Assembly (NCBI GenBank): GCA_025024175.1 | Contig: QCXZ01000138.1 | Span: 47,463,092-47,527,091, forward strand | Origin: Rhyzopertha dominica | Taxonomy: Eukaryota; Arthropoda; Insecta; Coleoptera; Bostrichidae | DNA length: 64,000 bases | Direction of reading: 5' to 3' | Shown here: positions 1-17,900 of the stretch, piece after piece | How the letters are laid out: each line of letters begins with the position of its first letter | Position numbering within the stretch: the first letter of the stretch is position 1 | Program-made: the position numbers and the translations under genes | Notes under the pieces: generated by a model | What the model was told of the DNA's origin: nothing | Database searches by the model: none | Seen by the model: only the letters and a program-made list of their open reading frames with translations

Positions 1-122
1 AGCGGGTATTTCAAAATAATGGTGTTACTTTTTAGCAATATCCTGTATACGTGTTACATTAACTGAAGCAGGGTTTAGTTACTACTGTACCGGTTTGACC
101 TGATTCTCATAAAAGTCTATGA

Positions 123-4721
<4,599 letters not shown>

Positions 4722-7700
4722 TTGCCCGTTGTATTTCGCACCTTTAGGTGAAATGTGATAATGCTTAGCTTACTGCAGGTATAGGCGACTGGTAAAAATG
4801 CAACTTAGTGCAGTCCTATTCTTTCTTGAAGCTTGTCCCTTGAGAAAAGCTTCCTCCTGAATTTGCCGAAACCAAAAATGAATCTGAGCAAATGTGTTTT
4901 CAAAATTTTAAGGAAGTATATAAAAAGGTGTGAAAAAGTTTTATTTATACATATGTGTCTATTGGCAAGAGCATTTAGAGTATGGCTTTTATAAATAAAT
5001 AAAAACGTAAGTGCTCAAAATGGTGGTAGTAAATGTCAATTTTGACTGCTAGTGCATCACATTATAACATTTAATTGTGATGCCTTGCTTGGGCTACATA
5101 AATGTTGTTAAGTATTAAGTACAAGTTCTGCTAATTTGATATGTAGTTGTTAAGCCATAAATTAATGAAGGGAATGAGATATTAATACGTTTGCTCGTGT
5201 TTGTTTTCATCAATAATTTTTACGCAACAGAGTAACCCCTAGATACTTTATATAGAGATCGAATAAATAAGACCGAAATAAATGGGTTCCTTATACAAAA
5301 GCACTGACTTATATTTCCTCTTAAAAAACCTGTACACTATTCTTACTGTCTTGATGTGGACCAGTGGTCAATTTGCAAAGAAACTTCAGCTGTATGCATT
5401 CTATGCCTATGAAAACCGTTCAAATGTGAGATCATTACAGTACCATACAACTATAAAAAATGGTAGCGTCATAGATTGCACAAGAAATATAGCTAAAACA
5501 CCCATAAAGTGACTTGAAATAAGACAAATGTAAGTAACAACTGGGATGCGTTCATCTAAAAAATATTATTAAAATAGTATTCCAAAAAAAAAGGCAAATA
5601 AAAAGCAAGTCAAAAAAGAAACAAAAGTCGTAATATGTTCGACGGGTGCGAACAAACTGACTCAGGCTTGTGTATATTATTCACAATTTTGTTGTCCATT
5701 TTGACTTACTCAGTACCTATACTACTAAAATATTTTATCCAATATCTTGTATAAACTATTTTGGTTACCTGGCAAATTATTTAGACTTTAGGAATGTCCA
5801 GGAACAAAGAAAATATATCAAATCTAAGCTAACTAATATCCCTTTCTAATATGATTTGAGAATGTTAAGAAATGGTAATTTATTAATGCTGTAGAGGTCC
5901 TTTTTCTATGAAGAAACAATCAATCTTTATATTCACCTTTCCTACTGCAGTAACCCATTCCTATATCTAAATTTATTACTAGTCAAACATTTAATCTAAC
6001 GCTTGTAAAGTAAAACCGAACTTATGGTCATTTTTCCAAGACTGAATCAATTGAGGAAAAAAATTATAAATTAAATAAGCACTTTATTATTGGAATATTA
6101 TGTTTTTCAGTAAGCAACATAACATTAAAAAATGTATGACGTGACTGACTTATTATTAAGATAGAAAGACCAATGTAAGCTGATTCATATCGTTTAGATT
6201 GATATTATTAAATAGTACAATGGGCAATCGATTAAACACAGTGTATGTTAATGTTTGTCAAATAAGATGGTGTGAATTATTTATTACCCGTTTAGGAAAT
6301 AAACATGTATTTTAACGTTATTGTGTTGTTTGAAGTTTTCTTAACACAACCTCCATAATATTCTTATAGCAGCTGCAGTGCAGCAGAGCATATCTGTGAA
6401 CTTATATGAAAATCCTGAGTATACCATGTATAACCAAAATTCCAACAGAGTTCGTTAAAGCTGTATCACATAATTCATCAAAACTGTGGTTATGTTTATG
6501 GTAACGGATTACATAAAAAAAACTATAAAAAACTACAAAAGCTGATTCACGCCAATATCTTTGTTATTATTGGAGATATACTGTTTGGAAGCAAATAGAA
6601 TATGAGACCTATAAAATGGGAATGGTACGACAAAAATTTAGACTTATAATAATAGTAACAACGGGCTTAAATAATTCAAAATATATATGCAAAAGATATA
6701 TATAAATATTAAAAATCAAATATTTTTTCATAAATGTTCCACAAATGTCTTGATGAATATCCATTTTTAAATATTTCACATAAAATATTTTTCTTAATGA
6801 CTTTCTACTACTTCAAATATTTATAAACTTATATATAAAATTTGTAGAATATTAATTAAATATTTACTGCTACTAGGGTATAGCCTTCTTTCTTTTTTTG
6901 AAAAATGAAACATAAAAAACGAGGAAACAAGAAAAGGGTAGATTTTTCTCGGAAATTTGAAGGTTGTAACCTTCCAAAATTAAAAGCACATGCAACAGAC
7001 ATTTAAGACGAAAATATAGCGTATTTTGAATAGTTGTTTATTGCCTTAGATAGCTTGTTTTATAATATTGAAGCTTGAGTTATAGAGTTTTACCAAACAA
7101 AATAATGTTTCTGGTCTCTTTTTCTGATACATGACAACTCAAACAATAAACATTTGCAAACATTTATCTATTTTATGCAAGTATTTGAAAAGTGATGCAG
7201 GCAACAGATCTTAGCAAAGTTAATAATTATTTACGAAATACCGAACTCTAATAGGCCAAGTCACATGAACTCAGTATCCATAAAAAAGATATATACAATA
7301 AATATAAACAACCACAAATGTTTGACTGCGTGTTTGAAAGGTTTTTTCTAATTTTATTATCTTCAATGCATAAAGCAATAACGCGATTATTTTTCATAAG
7401 TGGGTTATAGTTATAACTAAAGTCAAATTTGGCGACTGCAATAAACCTTCTGTATTTTGTTTTACATATTCAAACCTACAAAATTTTTCTATGAACCTAC
7501 TAAATTACTTATCCAAAAGTCATGGTGTGATAGATAGGTACTAAAATGCATATTTAGCTAGAAAGTCGAAGTCCGAAAACAGGAATAGTGTATAACACAA
7601 TTACGGCATGTACTATCCTATATTTACGAGATTGACAATGAAAGGGATTACAACAGTGCCAAATACGCCTTTTTTCTAGTTTATGCCATCCTACTGGATA

Positions 7701-8453
7701 GAAAGGCAATTTCTGTTACCTATATTAATTAAACATATCTTTCAGTATTCTATAACACAATTTCGTGGTTGATATCATATATGCAGCTGCAATATCTCAA
7801 AAATATCTAGGGACTATTTCCCATAAGAAACCATTGATGCATCAGCATTTGTTTATACACCAAATGTCGAGGTTGGCTACATTTAGGCGTTTGTGACGTA
7901 ACTTGGAAATGGCTTATTATCTACAACTTTTGTATTGGACACTTCTTTTGACCAAAATCGCAATAATGCAAACCCTTCGAACCCCTATTCAAGCACTTTT
8001 TTTTATTAAAGTCTCCTTTATCAAATGATGGAAATCCAATTGCTTTGATAATAAGTAATGTTTTCTATCGGTCTACCATGACAATTTTCTTCCGAAACAA
8101 AAGCTTAACATGAAGATATTAATTATGAAAATTAAAAGATCTTAATAGAAGTGTCATAATAAAAATTTGGATCCCAGAACATATCAATAACACCTAAAAA
8201 TTATATTTTTCATCTCTAAAATAAGTTGATACTGTATGAAAAATATAAATATTTTAATACAAAAAATACAAATCAAATGTAATTACACTTATTTTATTAA
8301 ATCTACACTTAAAACTGCTCCATGTGGTCATTTAATTAAATTTTCTCTCTTGTTCTCAATCAATCTTAAGGTTATTTTGTGGGCAAGTAAAACCNTTTCA
8401 CCNCTGTCGCNCATCAGGCATAGACATACTCCATTAATAATCCCATGATTAGA
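4722..8453. other. AT-rich stretch without a recognisable gene
   Basis: 3' flank of the Rab26-like gene followed by AT-rich DNA. A possible AATAAA signal lies near 4995. At 4448-4470 the words gcgcgagtggttgaaac resemble a tRNA-type A box and may be a SINE scrap. Short ORFs here have no recognisable motif. Confidence 0.5.
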
Positions 8454-9485
8454 TCAGTTCTCTTGCGATACCATTAGAGCGTCTTCATCTTTCAGAAATC
8501 GTTTCTCCATCAGTTCTTTTATTTTCGCCTCAANGGAAGAAATTTTTTTCAAAAGTAATCTATTTTGATTTTGTAAGGCTTTAATTTTCATAGATTTCTT
8601 AACGTTAGTTCGCCTGACCAGATTCAAAACCCTGTGTGCTCCTTTTGGGGTTGCCATATCAGAAACAGTTATTTCATTAATATAACGTGGCATTGTCCAT
8701 CTCCGTTTCTTACTGGGATCTAAAAATTAATGTGACGTAAACAAAAATTAACTTACACAAACATATAATATCTCACTTTGCAGCTCTTCAGTGTTATCAT
8801 CAAAATCTTGAATGTTATTAAGATGAAATTCAGTGTTACCAATATCGTTAATCCCATAAAATGGATCACTGTTATCAGGACTTTCACTATTACAGTCTAC
8901 AACATTTCCGTAGGTTTCAATACCATCTACAACTTCAGTTTTTATGATGGGTGCTTCTTTTTCAATATAATATGCAGTATTATCAGCACTTTCACTAAAA
9001 TGTTCGTTATTTTCACAAGTTTCTGTACCATCCAGAGCTACGGCTTCATTTTTAATAGGGTTAGCTACTTGTCCTTCAAGTTTAGGCGTACATATTTGGG
9101 AATTAGCATCGTTTGAAGTGGGAGCTTCGTATGTATTTCGAATTAGTGAAGGTTGTGGATATGGCACGTACACAGAAGGCACGGCTCCTTGCCTCAAAAT
9201 CAATCTGCCGCCAAATGTTTTTGCTCTAGGTTCTACGTAATCGTTGTACACGAAGTGAAGTGAACATATCCTAATTTTTGATATGTCGTCCACACCTTCC
9301 AGTAATCCGCAAGCCTTAATCCAAGCCCTGCGTGTTTCTTCATCTTTAGGAAACCTTTTAACATTAACTAATTAAGAATGTTCTGCTATTGTCTTCATCA
9401 CCTACCNGTGCTGTGTAATCTGGGATGGCTCAGGACGCTTTGANTTTTTAACGTAGCATAAACATAAATAACAGGCTGGAGCCAT
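8454..9485 (-). CDS. THAP-domain zinc-finger protein
   Basis: Three exons join in phase on the minus strand: 9485-9406, 9354-8777 and 8719-8454 (308 codons with stop). The start ATG at 9485 opens MAPACYLCLC, giving the first cysteines of the C2CH finger (C5 and C10). Exon 2 supplies FPKDEETRRAW and the CSLH pair, then GAVPSVYVP, equivalent to the AVPTIF box of THAP domains. These domains bind DNA through a zinc-centred fold. The middle is acidic and low in structure. Exon 3 carries PKGAHRVL and a Leu/Lys-rich coiled coil (about the last 60 residues), a likely dimer segment. Ambiguous bases at 9407 and 8534 each affect one codon. No transposase domain is attached, so this looks like a host regulator. 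A possible AATAAA lies near 8293-8298. Target genes unknown. Confidence 0.82.
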
Positions 9486-11920
9486 TGTTTAATGCATTGA
9501 CGAGCTGGGAATTTAAAATTTAAGTATTTAATCACTTCTCGGTGTCATAATAATTAATACAATCTAAGCAGATGCCGATATGAACTTTCAATTTAATAAT
9601 TCAATTCAAACAAATTTAACCTTAATTGACATTACCAATAACTGAACTTTTGACATTGACAGATTGGCATTAATTTGGATGAAGTCAGCTGTCAAACCTA
9701 CAATCGGCGTTGTCAGATTGTAAAATATATTTTTTATTAATATTTTAAAATCAAATTCAAAATCTTTCTTTCTAGAAATCTGAATAGTTTAGGTGCTCAG
9801 TATACATTTTATTATTGCAAAAATATTATTTAGTTAGATATTAATCAAAACAATTTGGGAATCAATTATACAACAAATTATAGACCTGCTTATCTTCAAG
9901 ACGTAGAAATATCTGCAAGGTAAGCTAAAGGTGCCTATGAACACTAGACATACACACAACATAAAATATAACTTAAATTTCATGTTTAAGTATTAAACAA
10001 AATATCATGTTAGGTACATATAGCCAAACATTATTTATATTAATGACACAGGTATAACAAAAACCTACATACATATTCGAGTGTAATACTTAAATAACAA
10101 AAAAGAACTTTTCTACATTATAATATACAGGGTGTCCAGTAATGAATGGCCCATACGTGATTGAGTTCCTCACGCCAAAATACGTTTTTACTTCGTTTCT
10201 TTCAAACGTTCTTTTGTTTTTCAAGATATATTATTCAAATTTGGTACAAAGGTATATCTAACCATTCCAAAAAAAGAGATTTATAATAAACAATACAGGG
10301 CGCTCAAGACACTCCTTTATTATTTTGCTTTTGCAGTATCATTTTGTACAATAAATATAATCATAAAACATTTTTAGATTCTCTTAAATATTAGTGAATG
10401 TACTTTGAAAAAGGTATACTTGTCATGTCGATTTAAATTTATTCCTGCATGTTGAACAAAATCTAATGATTATAAAATACTTCTAATCTAGTAAGTGTAT
10501 GTCATTAATTTGACAGTCTAATTCTCGTTAAACGAAACTCAGCAAAAGAGTAAAGTAGATTAAAATTAATTTACGAACATTAGATTTTGTTCAGTGTGCA
10601 GGGATAAATTTAAATCAATTTTTTATTTTTCTCCAAAACAGTTCATTTTAACGCCACATGATAAGTATACCTTTCTCAAAATACATACACTATATTTGAA
10701 AAAACGTCATAATGTTTTATAAATACGTATTTTACAAAACGATATTGCAAAAACAAAATATAAAATAATACCTGTGTATAATAATGGATTTATAAATCGG
10801 CTTTGGTAATTTACAACATCCCATTTTTAGCTTTTCCAAATGTTTATTCTCAAAAGAAAACCTTTCAAAAGAGTCTTGGGAGGAATGTAAACGGCATACT
10901 TTAAAATAAAAAAAGAGAAGGAACAATCGAATAAGAAATCAATAGCAAACAACTTAAGAACCACATTTTTTTGAAAGCAGTAATAACGTCAAGAAGTTCA
11001 GGTGCACAACACGTGGAGCGGAGTGCCAGAAAAAATATCAATGGAAGATATATGTTGCCTAAATCTAAACTACAATGAAAACAGCACCACCTCAAATTAA
11101 ATTAAAAAAAAAGAAATAAAGCGGTGCTTCGCTGTCTGAGGATATTACCGCTGTTGATTTTCTTACAATTCTAAATGATGAAGGTAACTATAATAAAAAT
11201 ATATATTTATTAAAAAGAATGTGTTTATGTTGGTGTCCTAAAAAGTAGTAAATAAAAAAATTAATGAATATCCAGGAAAATATATTTTTCTACAATTAAA
11301 AATATTCTCTAGTGTAAATTTCTTGGCTATCAATTACTTTTATATTTTCTCTCCAGTATAAATATTCTAGATTTTTACTGTTCACACAATAACACACGGT
11401 GTGTTCACAATCAGTAAAGCATTCTAAAAAGGACAACATAAATAGAAAAACATGATGGCGACAGTTTACATCGCGAGTCAGAAAAATATTATATAGGATT
11501 AGTGCAAAATAGAGTTGGTTCCAACAGTTGGGAAGCAAAGTATTTTAGGCAAAGGCCAAAATAATTTATATAGATATCGATACCCTTATTGCCACGGATA
11601 GTAAAAATATTGCTAAATCTTTATATTGTAAACAAACCTTCGTTTATTTTCTTATATGTTAAAATATTTTGCTTGTTTTCATAAATGACAGATTATCCTT
11701 AACATTTCCTAGCAAAAACCGTCACTTAAAGCTGTTGGATTTTGACTTAAATATGAACATTTAAACCACATGACCCCATGTTTCCTTTTTTGTTTTGTTT
11801 ATTAACATAGTTCTCTTCCATATTTTCAATTACAGGGATGAAATAAATATCTAGTATGTTTTCTTTAGCTGATTTACCGTCAAATGTGTTTCTTATTTCT
11901 GTCATACTGACGTTTTAAAA
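9486..11920. other. Spacer between THAP and polycystin genes
   Basis: No host gene seen. It contains the start of a repeat at about 10127 (acagggtgtccagtaatg) and a foldback at 10378-10690, listed separately. The remainder is AT-rich with only short, unconvincing ORFs. Promoters for the divergent flanking genes should lie here, but I cannot identify sites. Confidence 0.5.
10378..10690. repeat. Foldback (inverted-repeat) element
   Basis: The left arm (about 10378-10475) contains aaaggtatacttgtcatg and tgttgaacaaaatctaatg. The right arm (about 10568-10690) contains their reverse complements, cattagattttgttcag and catgataagtatacctttc. A short spacer lies between the arms. No coding capacity, so it is probably a MITE-type element. 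Confidence 0.65.
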
Positions 11921-14900
11921 ATGAGAATTACAAAACTATCACTAACAGCTAAAACGTTTCTAGTTGCTGGGCTTGCTTATGGAGGTAAATATTTAACAGA
12001 AATCTTAAATTAACAAAAAATCGGTTAAGTTTCAGTAGTTGGAGAACTGCTATCGGCGTGCGTACCTCGTGTGGAACTGGAAGGCTGGTACAAATGACAA
12101 AACCAACAATCACCACTGTTTTAAAATGCCTGTTCCAGCAATAAAAAGGACGACTCAAATCCCGCATACAACTGGTACAGATTTATAGAATACACAATTG
12201 AATGCAAAGCAACACCAGGCTGCGAAAATAGCGACTTAGTTTATGAATGGTGGATCAGGACACAGCAAGGTAATCTTCCAAGTTAGTGGTAACCAACTCA
12301 TATTCTCATATTTTTTTAGAGGAGATGGTAGAGTTTCCAGAGTATGGGGAGCCTAGACTTCCGTTGCCTGAATTCTTGCTGGAATTTGGAAAACATGTTT
12401 TAAGTATACACGTAACAGAGATTCCAAAAGGAGGCAGGAAAAAGAGAACGGTCGTAAAAACGGTAAACATGAACTTTTATAGCAATGATCAACCACACAA
12501 GAAATAGAAGAGATTCATAAACTGCCATTTATTCAGACTAGATAAAGAATAAGTACCTACGTTAAAAATAAATGAGAATTTCATATTTTTACATAGTTTC
12601 TTAGACAGCTCTCTAGCTGATGACATTTGAGTTCATGCTTTTTGTAAGACATTTAGAAATTTTTTTGACTCCTCAAAATTATCAGATATCCTATTGCCAG
12701 ACACCTAGCAGTCGTCTTTCAGAGAAGCAGCAGGGCCATTCTTTAGCTTGCCCAGGTTCTAGGTAAACTTACTCTGAATACTATTTAATAATGATTTAAT
12801 ATTTTGGCATAGTTATACCCAGCTTTTGATCTAAAGGGGGGCAAAGAGAACTTTCTGTAGTGAGCGATTCAACATAAATGGAAATGTGCGTTTATCAGAT
12901 TTGGTACTTAAGTAATTAATGAAGTATTTATTTCAAGAACAATCATTTTCGGATAGGCGACTTACAACATTCTCTGTGAAATAAAGACCCGAATTATTTA
13001 TGTTTTTTTATGTGCATTGATCACGTATTTCTCCAGTGCCAATAAATAGGCCTCAAAATCCGCATGGCTACATATAGACATTCGTACTTACAAATANACA
13101 TTTTCTAAACCTATTANTTTAGTACTTTGACATATNTAATCTAAAGTTGCAGAAGACTATAATTAATATGCTTGTAGATCGACTAAATTTAATATTAGGC
13201 CCCGATGAACGAGCAGAGCTCAAGTTTGGGAAAACCCTTATCTCTGAATTTAAACAAAAACTTGCCAAATTTCTTGAAGGGTAGCTCGTGTTGCCTTCTT
13301 GCAGTGTTATCTGAGAATAGTCCCCAGTACTCCCGGAGCAGTTATAAGCGGAGGTAGTTTGCGTGCTGTTCCTGCAAACATGGATCATAGAGTAGATGGA
13401 AGGGAATCCATAAACCACGACTGTGGACCGGAAGAAGAGTTTTGCTTATTGAAGTATAGATGGTCGTGCAAAAGTACCAACCCCCCTGCGAATGAATATT
13501 GTGAAGAAAAGGTCTCCAAAACGAAACGTACGTATACTATAATTTATGAACCAGAGGAGTAGAAACTTCGGCTTGCCACTAAGATTTTTTTTGTAATTTG
13601 AAAACACAATCATTCTAATTATATTGTGTGTAATCTCTATTACTTTTATGATAACAGATGTACCGCATATGGAGAAATAGAGTTAAATACTTACTCTATT
13701 ACCACTATAATGCTTTTCACGCATTTTTATCACATCAAACCATGCTGAGCTAACTCCTGCAGGTCGCTAATAATGTTAGTTTAGCTTTTAGATAAATAGA
13801 TAAATTGCTTTATTTACGGATCCCCTTTTTACAAAGCTGGAATCATAGTATAATGGCTTCAACACAATAAATAACAAATAAACCCTAAAATAAACAACAG
13901 GCTAATAATATACAACAATCACAAGAGGCACATAAATATTGAGCATAAAAGGTAGTAAAAGAGATGAGGTAATTAGACAGTTATACACTAACTATAGTTC
14001 AGTTTATATTAGTTTGCCTAACCCATTGAACGCCATTGTACAAATGCATATTCGATAAGCAACAAATATACCCTAATATATATACATAACTGGCAAATAG
14101 CATCAAATAACAATAATATAAATGGTGTGTGGTATCTGTAAAGACGTATAGGAACATAATTACTGAGCAGGAAAAAATACAAGATCGGGTAAATAGACAG
14201 TTAAGCTCTAATTAATTGTATGCTACACAAAAGTGCGCAGTCTACTCCTAATTGTAGACAGCGAGTGAGAGAAAGGGTCCAGAGAAATCAAGTCCCCACA
14301 AAGGTAAGCATTGAAAGTACATTGAAACATTTGAGTCGAGCGTGTTCGGTTGTATGTTGAAAACTCAAGCTTACCCAGAAAATAAGGGCAGTCAACGTAT
14401 CCCAATATCAACCTGCAGAGAAAACAAATGTCAGCAATAACTCTACGGCTCTGAAGTGTCTGAAGCCCTACAAGACCCATCACACACAGATACACCCTCG
14501 ACTCTCTCACCAACGATACCCAACCGGAACTAGATAACAAAAAAGAGACTTTAGACAGGGCAATGAGAAACCCGAAAAATTCCTGATAACAAAACCCAGA
14601 TTCCTGTACGTTTTAGAACAAATTTTTTTAATGTGACTCCTAAAGTTAAGTTTGGTATCGAAATAGACTCCTAAATCCTTGACACAGTCTGTTCTTTTGA
14701 GTGATACATCGTTGATGCCATAATTAAATAGTATGTTGTTTTGTTTTCTAGACAAAGTAATAGCAATACATTTATCCAAATTTAGATGTAAACCATTCTT
14801 TATGGCCCACTCTACAAAACTGTTCAGGTTGTACTAGCAGTCATCAATGTACTGGCAAGTCATGAAGATTTATATGTCATCTGCAAAGAGTAGGAATTGA

Positions 14901-17900
14901 ATGTATTTCATTACCTCACGTAAGTCATTTATAAAAATGTTAAATAATATCGGACCATAGTGTGAGCCCTGCGGCACACCAGAGGGAACTGGTTCATTTT
15001 AACAAGCTGCCTCTAAGAAAACTATCAAACCATGTTACAACCCCATCACAATAATTTGTAGAACTAATTAGTCAAATTCTTTTAAAATAAATCTATAAAC
15101 AAACCTTTTACAGGCGGTTACTTTATTATGCCTAAGGAGTTAAATACAGTGGACAGCACGCTTGATGTTACTTTGCAAGTTAGCGCAACAGGAAAGGAAT
15201 GGGTACCAACCGAGCAGACCCTGAAGTTTTATGAAAACATAAAGCAATCTGTTCGTATACGGTAAGACTAAGAAATTTTACGAACCATTTGGTTCCTGAT
15301 TGCATTCTTGAGCGTCTAATTTTCCAAACTTAGATGTGTAAAGAATTGCCCACCTGTCAAGAGCGTCACCAGCCCTTTGCTTGGTGTGCTAATGAAACTA
15401 GTCTGCGAAAGAGGCTGCACAGTCGTCGATTTCTCTTTGTACCGATGGACTATCAAATCATCCGGTGAACAACTAAAGAGCGAAAATCCTGAATTCGGAT
15501 TCCTTCCGGCAGATAAGCTAACTCCGGGTGCAACTGTAGTCGTACAAGTTCAACGTGGTGAGAAAGATTTCTTCTTTGATTATTAAGTTTTTGAAATTTG
15601 TTATCTAAGAAAACATGGTAATGGGGGAGTTTAGTGTTATTCCGGCAAGTTTACCACAGTGTGGAAGCATTAATGTCGACCCAAACTCCGGAAGTGTTAC
15701 CACGATGTTTCAAGTGGTTTGCAAACCTAAAGACGAAAAACCTTTGGAGTATTACTTATACCAAGACCAGAAAGGTAACGAGCTCAAATTATTTACATTT
15801 TCTTCTCTTTCCGAGAACGATTTCTTTCATATTAAGCAACCTGTGTTAATATTGCAGGAGTACTTTTAGCCTCATCCCAGAGTGGAATATTCAAGGTTCT
15901 GTTGTCAGGTCCCGGAAACTCAGCCATTCTTTCGGTGAAAATGCGAGATCCGATTATAAATGCCTACGGGTCTTGTCAGACAACCGTCAAGGTTTCCACG
16001 AATGTAAGATAGTTAACACTAGAAAGAGCTGAACATATTTCAGGTAGAATCTGTGGTTGGACAGCAAGCCTCCGCAGAAAGCAAAATAGAAGCACTTTGG
16101 AATATTTATAATAGTAAAACTAACCCAAACTCGATCTTCAACCTCTTACTTGCCAATAAAACACAACAAGCGTTTCAGAGTATAAACGTTGCCATAACAG
16201 AAGCCAGTCTAATTACTGGTACTGAAGAGGCTGTTGAGGAATTGAAATATAATTTCACAATGACGGTTTTAAAAGATCTCTTCTCGGTAAATATCTAACC
16301 AAATAAAGGTTTATTTTGTTAAAATTGAAGATAGTTTTCGTTAAGTGGATCTCCTGAAATAATGCAGGCTACATCTGCGATTGAAAGTATTTTGAAATTC
16401 TACCAGCCTCAGGAAACGGATCCTCAATTTACAAAACTTTTGAGTATGGTATGTAAGCATGTAAGTAAGGCATTTCAAAAGACTGTGGAAGATGGTAAAT
16501 GTGGTCAGTATGACGATAGCAAGAAGATATCAATGTAAGTGCATATAATAACCGATCGATACTTTAGTGTTTTTGAAGTACTTCTAGATTTTCTTAAAAA
16601 TTTGCTATCATATCATAGTTTTTTTTTCCATCTAAGATGTTTGTAACGCCTATCAACACTTCTCCAACTACTGACGTATACTAAATATATAAATTAAGTT
16701 TATTCATGAGAGAAAGAACACTAGTTGAACAGGGTAGAAACGAAACAATTTGGCACAAGGTACTCAGCAAAAAATGTTTCTGGGATACGATTTTATGTAA
16801 TTTAAATTTCTCGTATATTTAGTAAGCCATAAGCTAGAAGTAACANAAGTTGTTTTTTAAATTTAATAATGTCTATGTTCCTGCGAGCAACATACGAAAA
16901 TGACCCTTTAAAGAATGAAGTGAAGAACTATTTTGAATTTGCTGGAGTTGATAAGTTTTGTTTAGTTATGCGTGGACCGTATACGACATCACAAATATTT
17001 AGATGTGACAACACGAGAGCTTTGCAAGTGTCACCTCAGTTCAAAATCCAACAATTTTGAGCAACCTTGCAGTATTATTAATTATTAATTTATTAATTTT
17101 CAGCTCGCTTTCTCAATGTGCTGACGTTTCTCTGAAACCAAACGAACCAATCATGGAACTCCCTGTTCCAACAACTACTACCACGGCCCAGCCCATGTTA
17201 ACTCACAATGTCTTACCAGAAGATTATCCAGAATATCAAGATCTGGATGATGCATATGTCACAAAGCTTCTCGATGTGAGACAACACACATTGCTTCGAC
17301 TAAAACTTATTTACGAGTATATGTTTAGTTCGAAGAAGGAACAACAAACGCCCTTGTCACAAATAAGAATGCGGTGGCAGCAGTTGCCAGAAGCATGGAA
17401 CCTGGAGAACCTGCAAGAATAAAGAACTACTCGTGGTTTGTTATGGCTGCACAGGTGGAAAAGGGCAAGTTTATGGCAGGTTTTAGGTTGAATGTTTCTA
17501 ATACGATGTCGATTCAACACTCGAAAGACTTTGGAAATGTGAAGAAGAACGTCATCGAATGTATGGTAAGTAATTGCTACTTTTATTTTCTAAGGAGGGT
17601 GTAGTGTTACGTGGAGCACCATCAGTAGACTGGAGCTTCAAGAATATAGCTGCGGTACAATAGGGCATTGCAGATAGCTATTCTAGCAACAGCTGAAGGG
17701 TGAAAATGTCGATGGAATGTACTCAAATATAGACTGTGATTATGCTGCCTTTCCCCATCGACATGCCATCCTTTTGCGCAATCTACTTAAAGGGAGGAAA
17801 TGGTGCATTGTGAATATTCATGTCTCTCGGTAAGGATCCCGCTTTGTTAAATTTTTTACGTGCTTGCAGCAAGAACTATAATGTCGTTAGGAACTCTCCG

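Noticed and set aside
5282..5512. 76-codon ORF
   Set aside because: No motif, no splice context, AT-rich surroundings; it could be chance.
8748..8776. Donor GTAAGT at the end of the long THAP exon
   Set aside because: It breaks frame with the next exon. The GTGAGA donor at 8776 keeps frame.
8778..9116. Plus-strand ORF of 112 codons
   Set aside because: It lies antisense to the THAP gene's second exon, with no motif of its own.
17311..17422. Apparent frameshift in the polycystin-1-like gene
   Set aside because: A 53 nt GT-AG intron (17276-17328) joins the two frames in phase, so no frameshift is needed.
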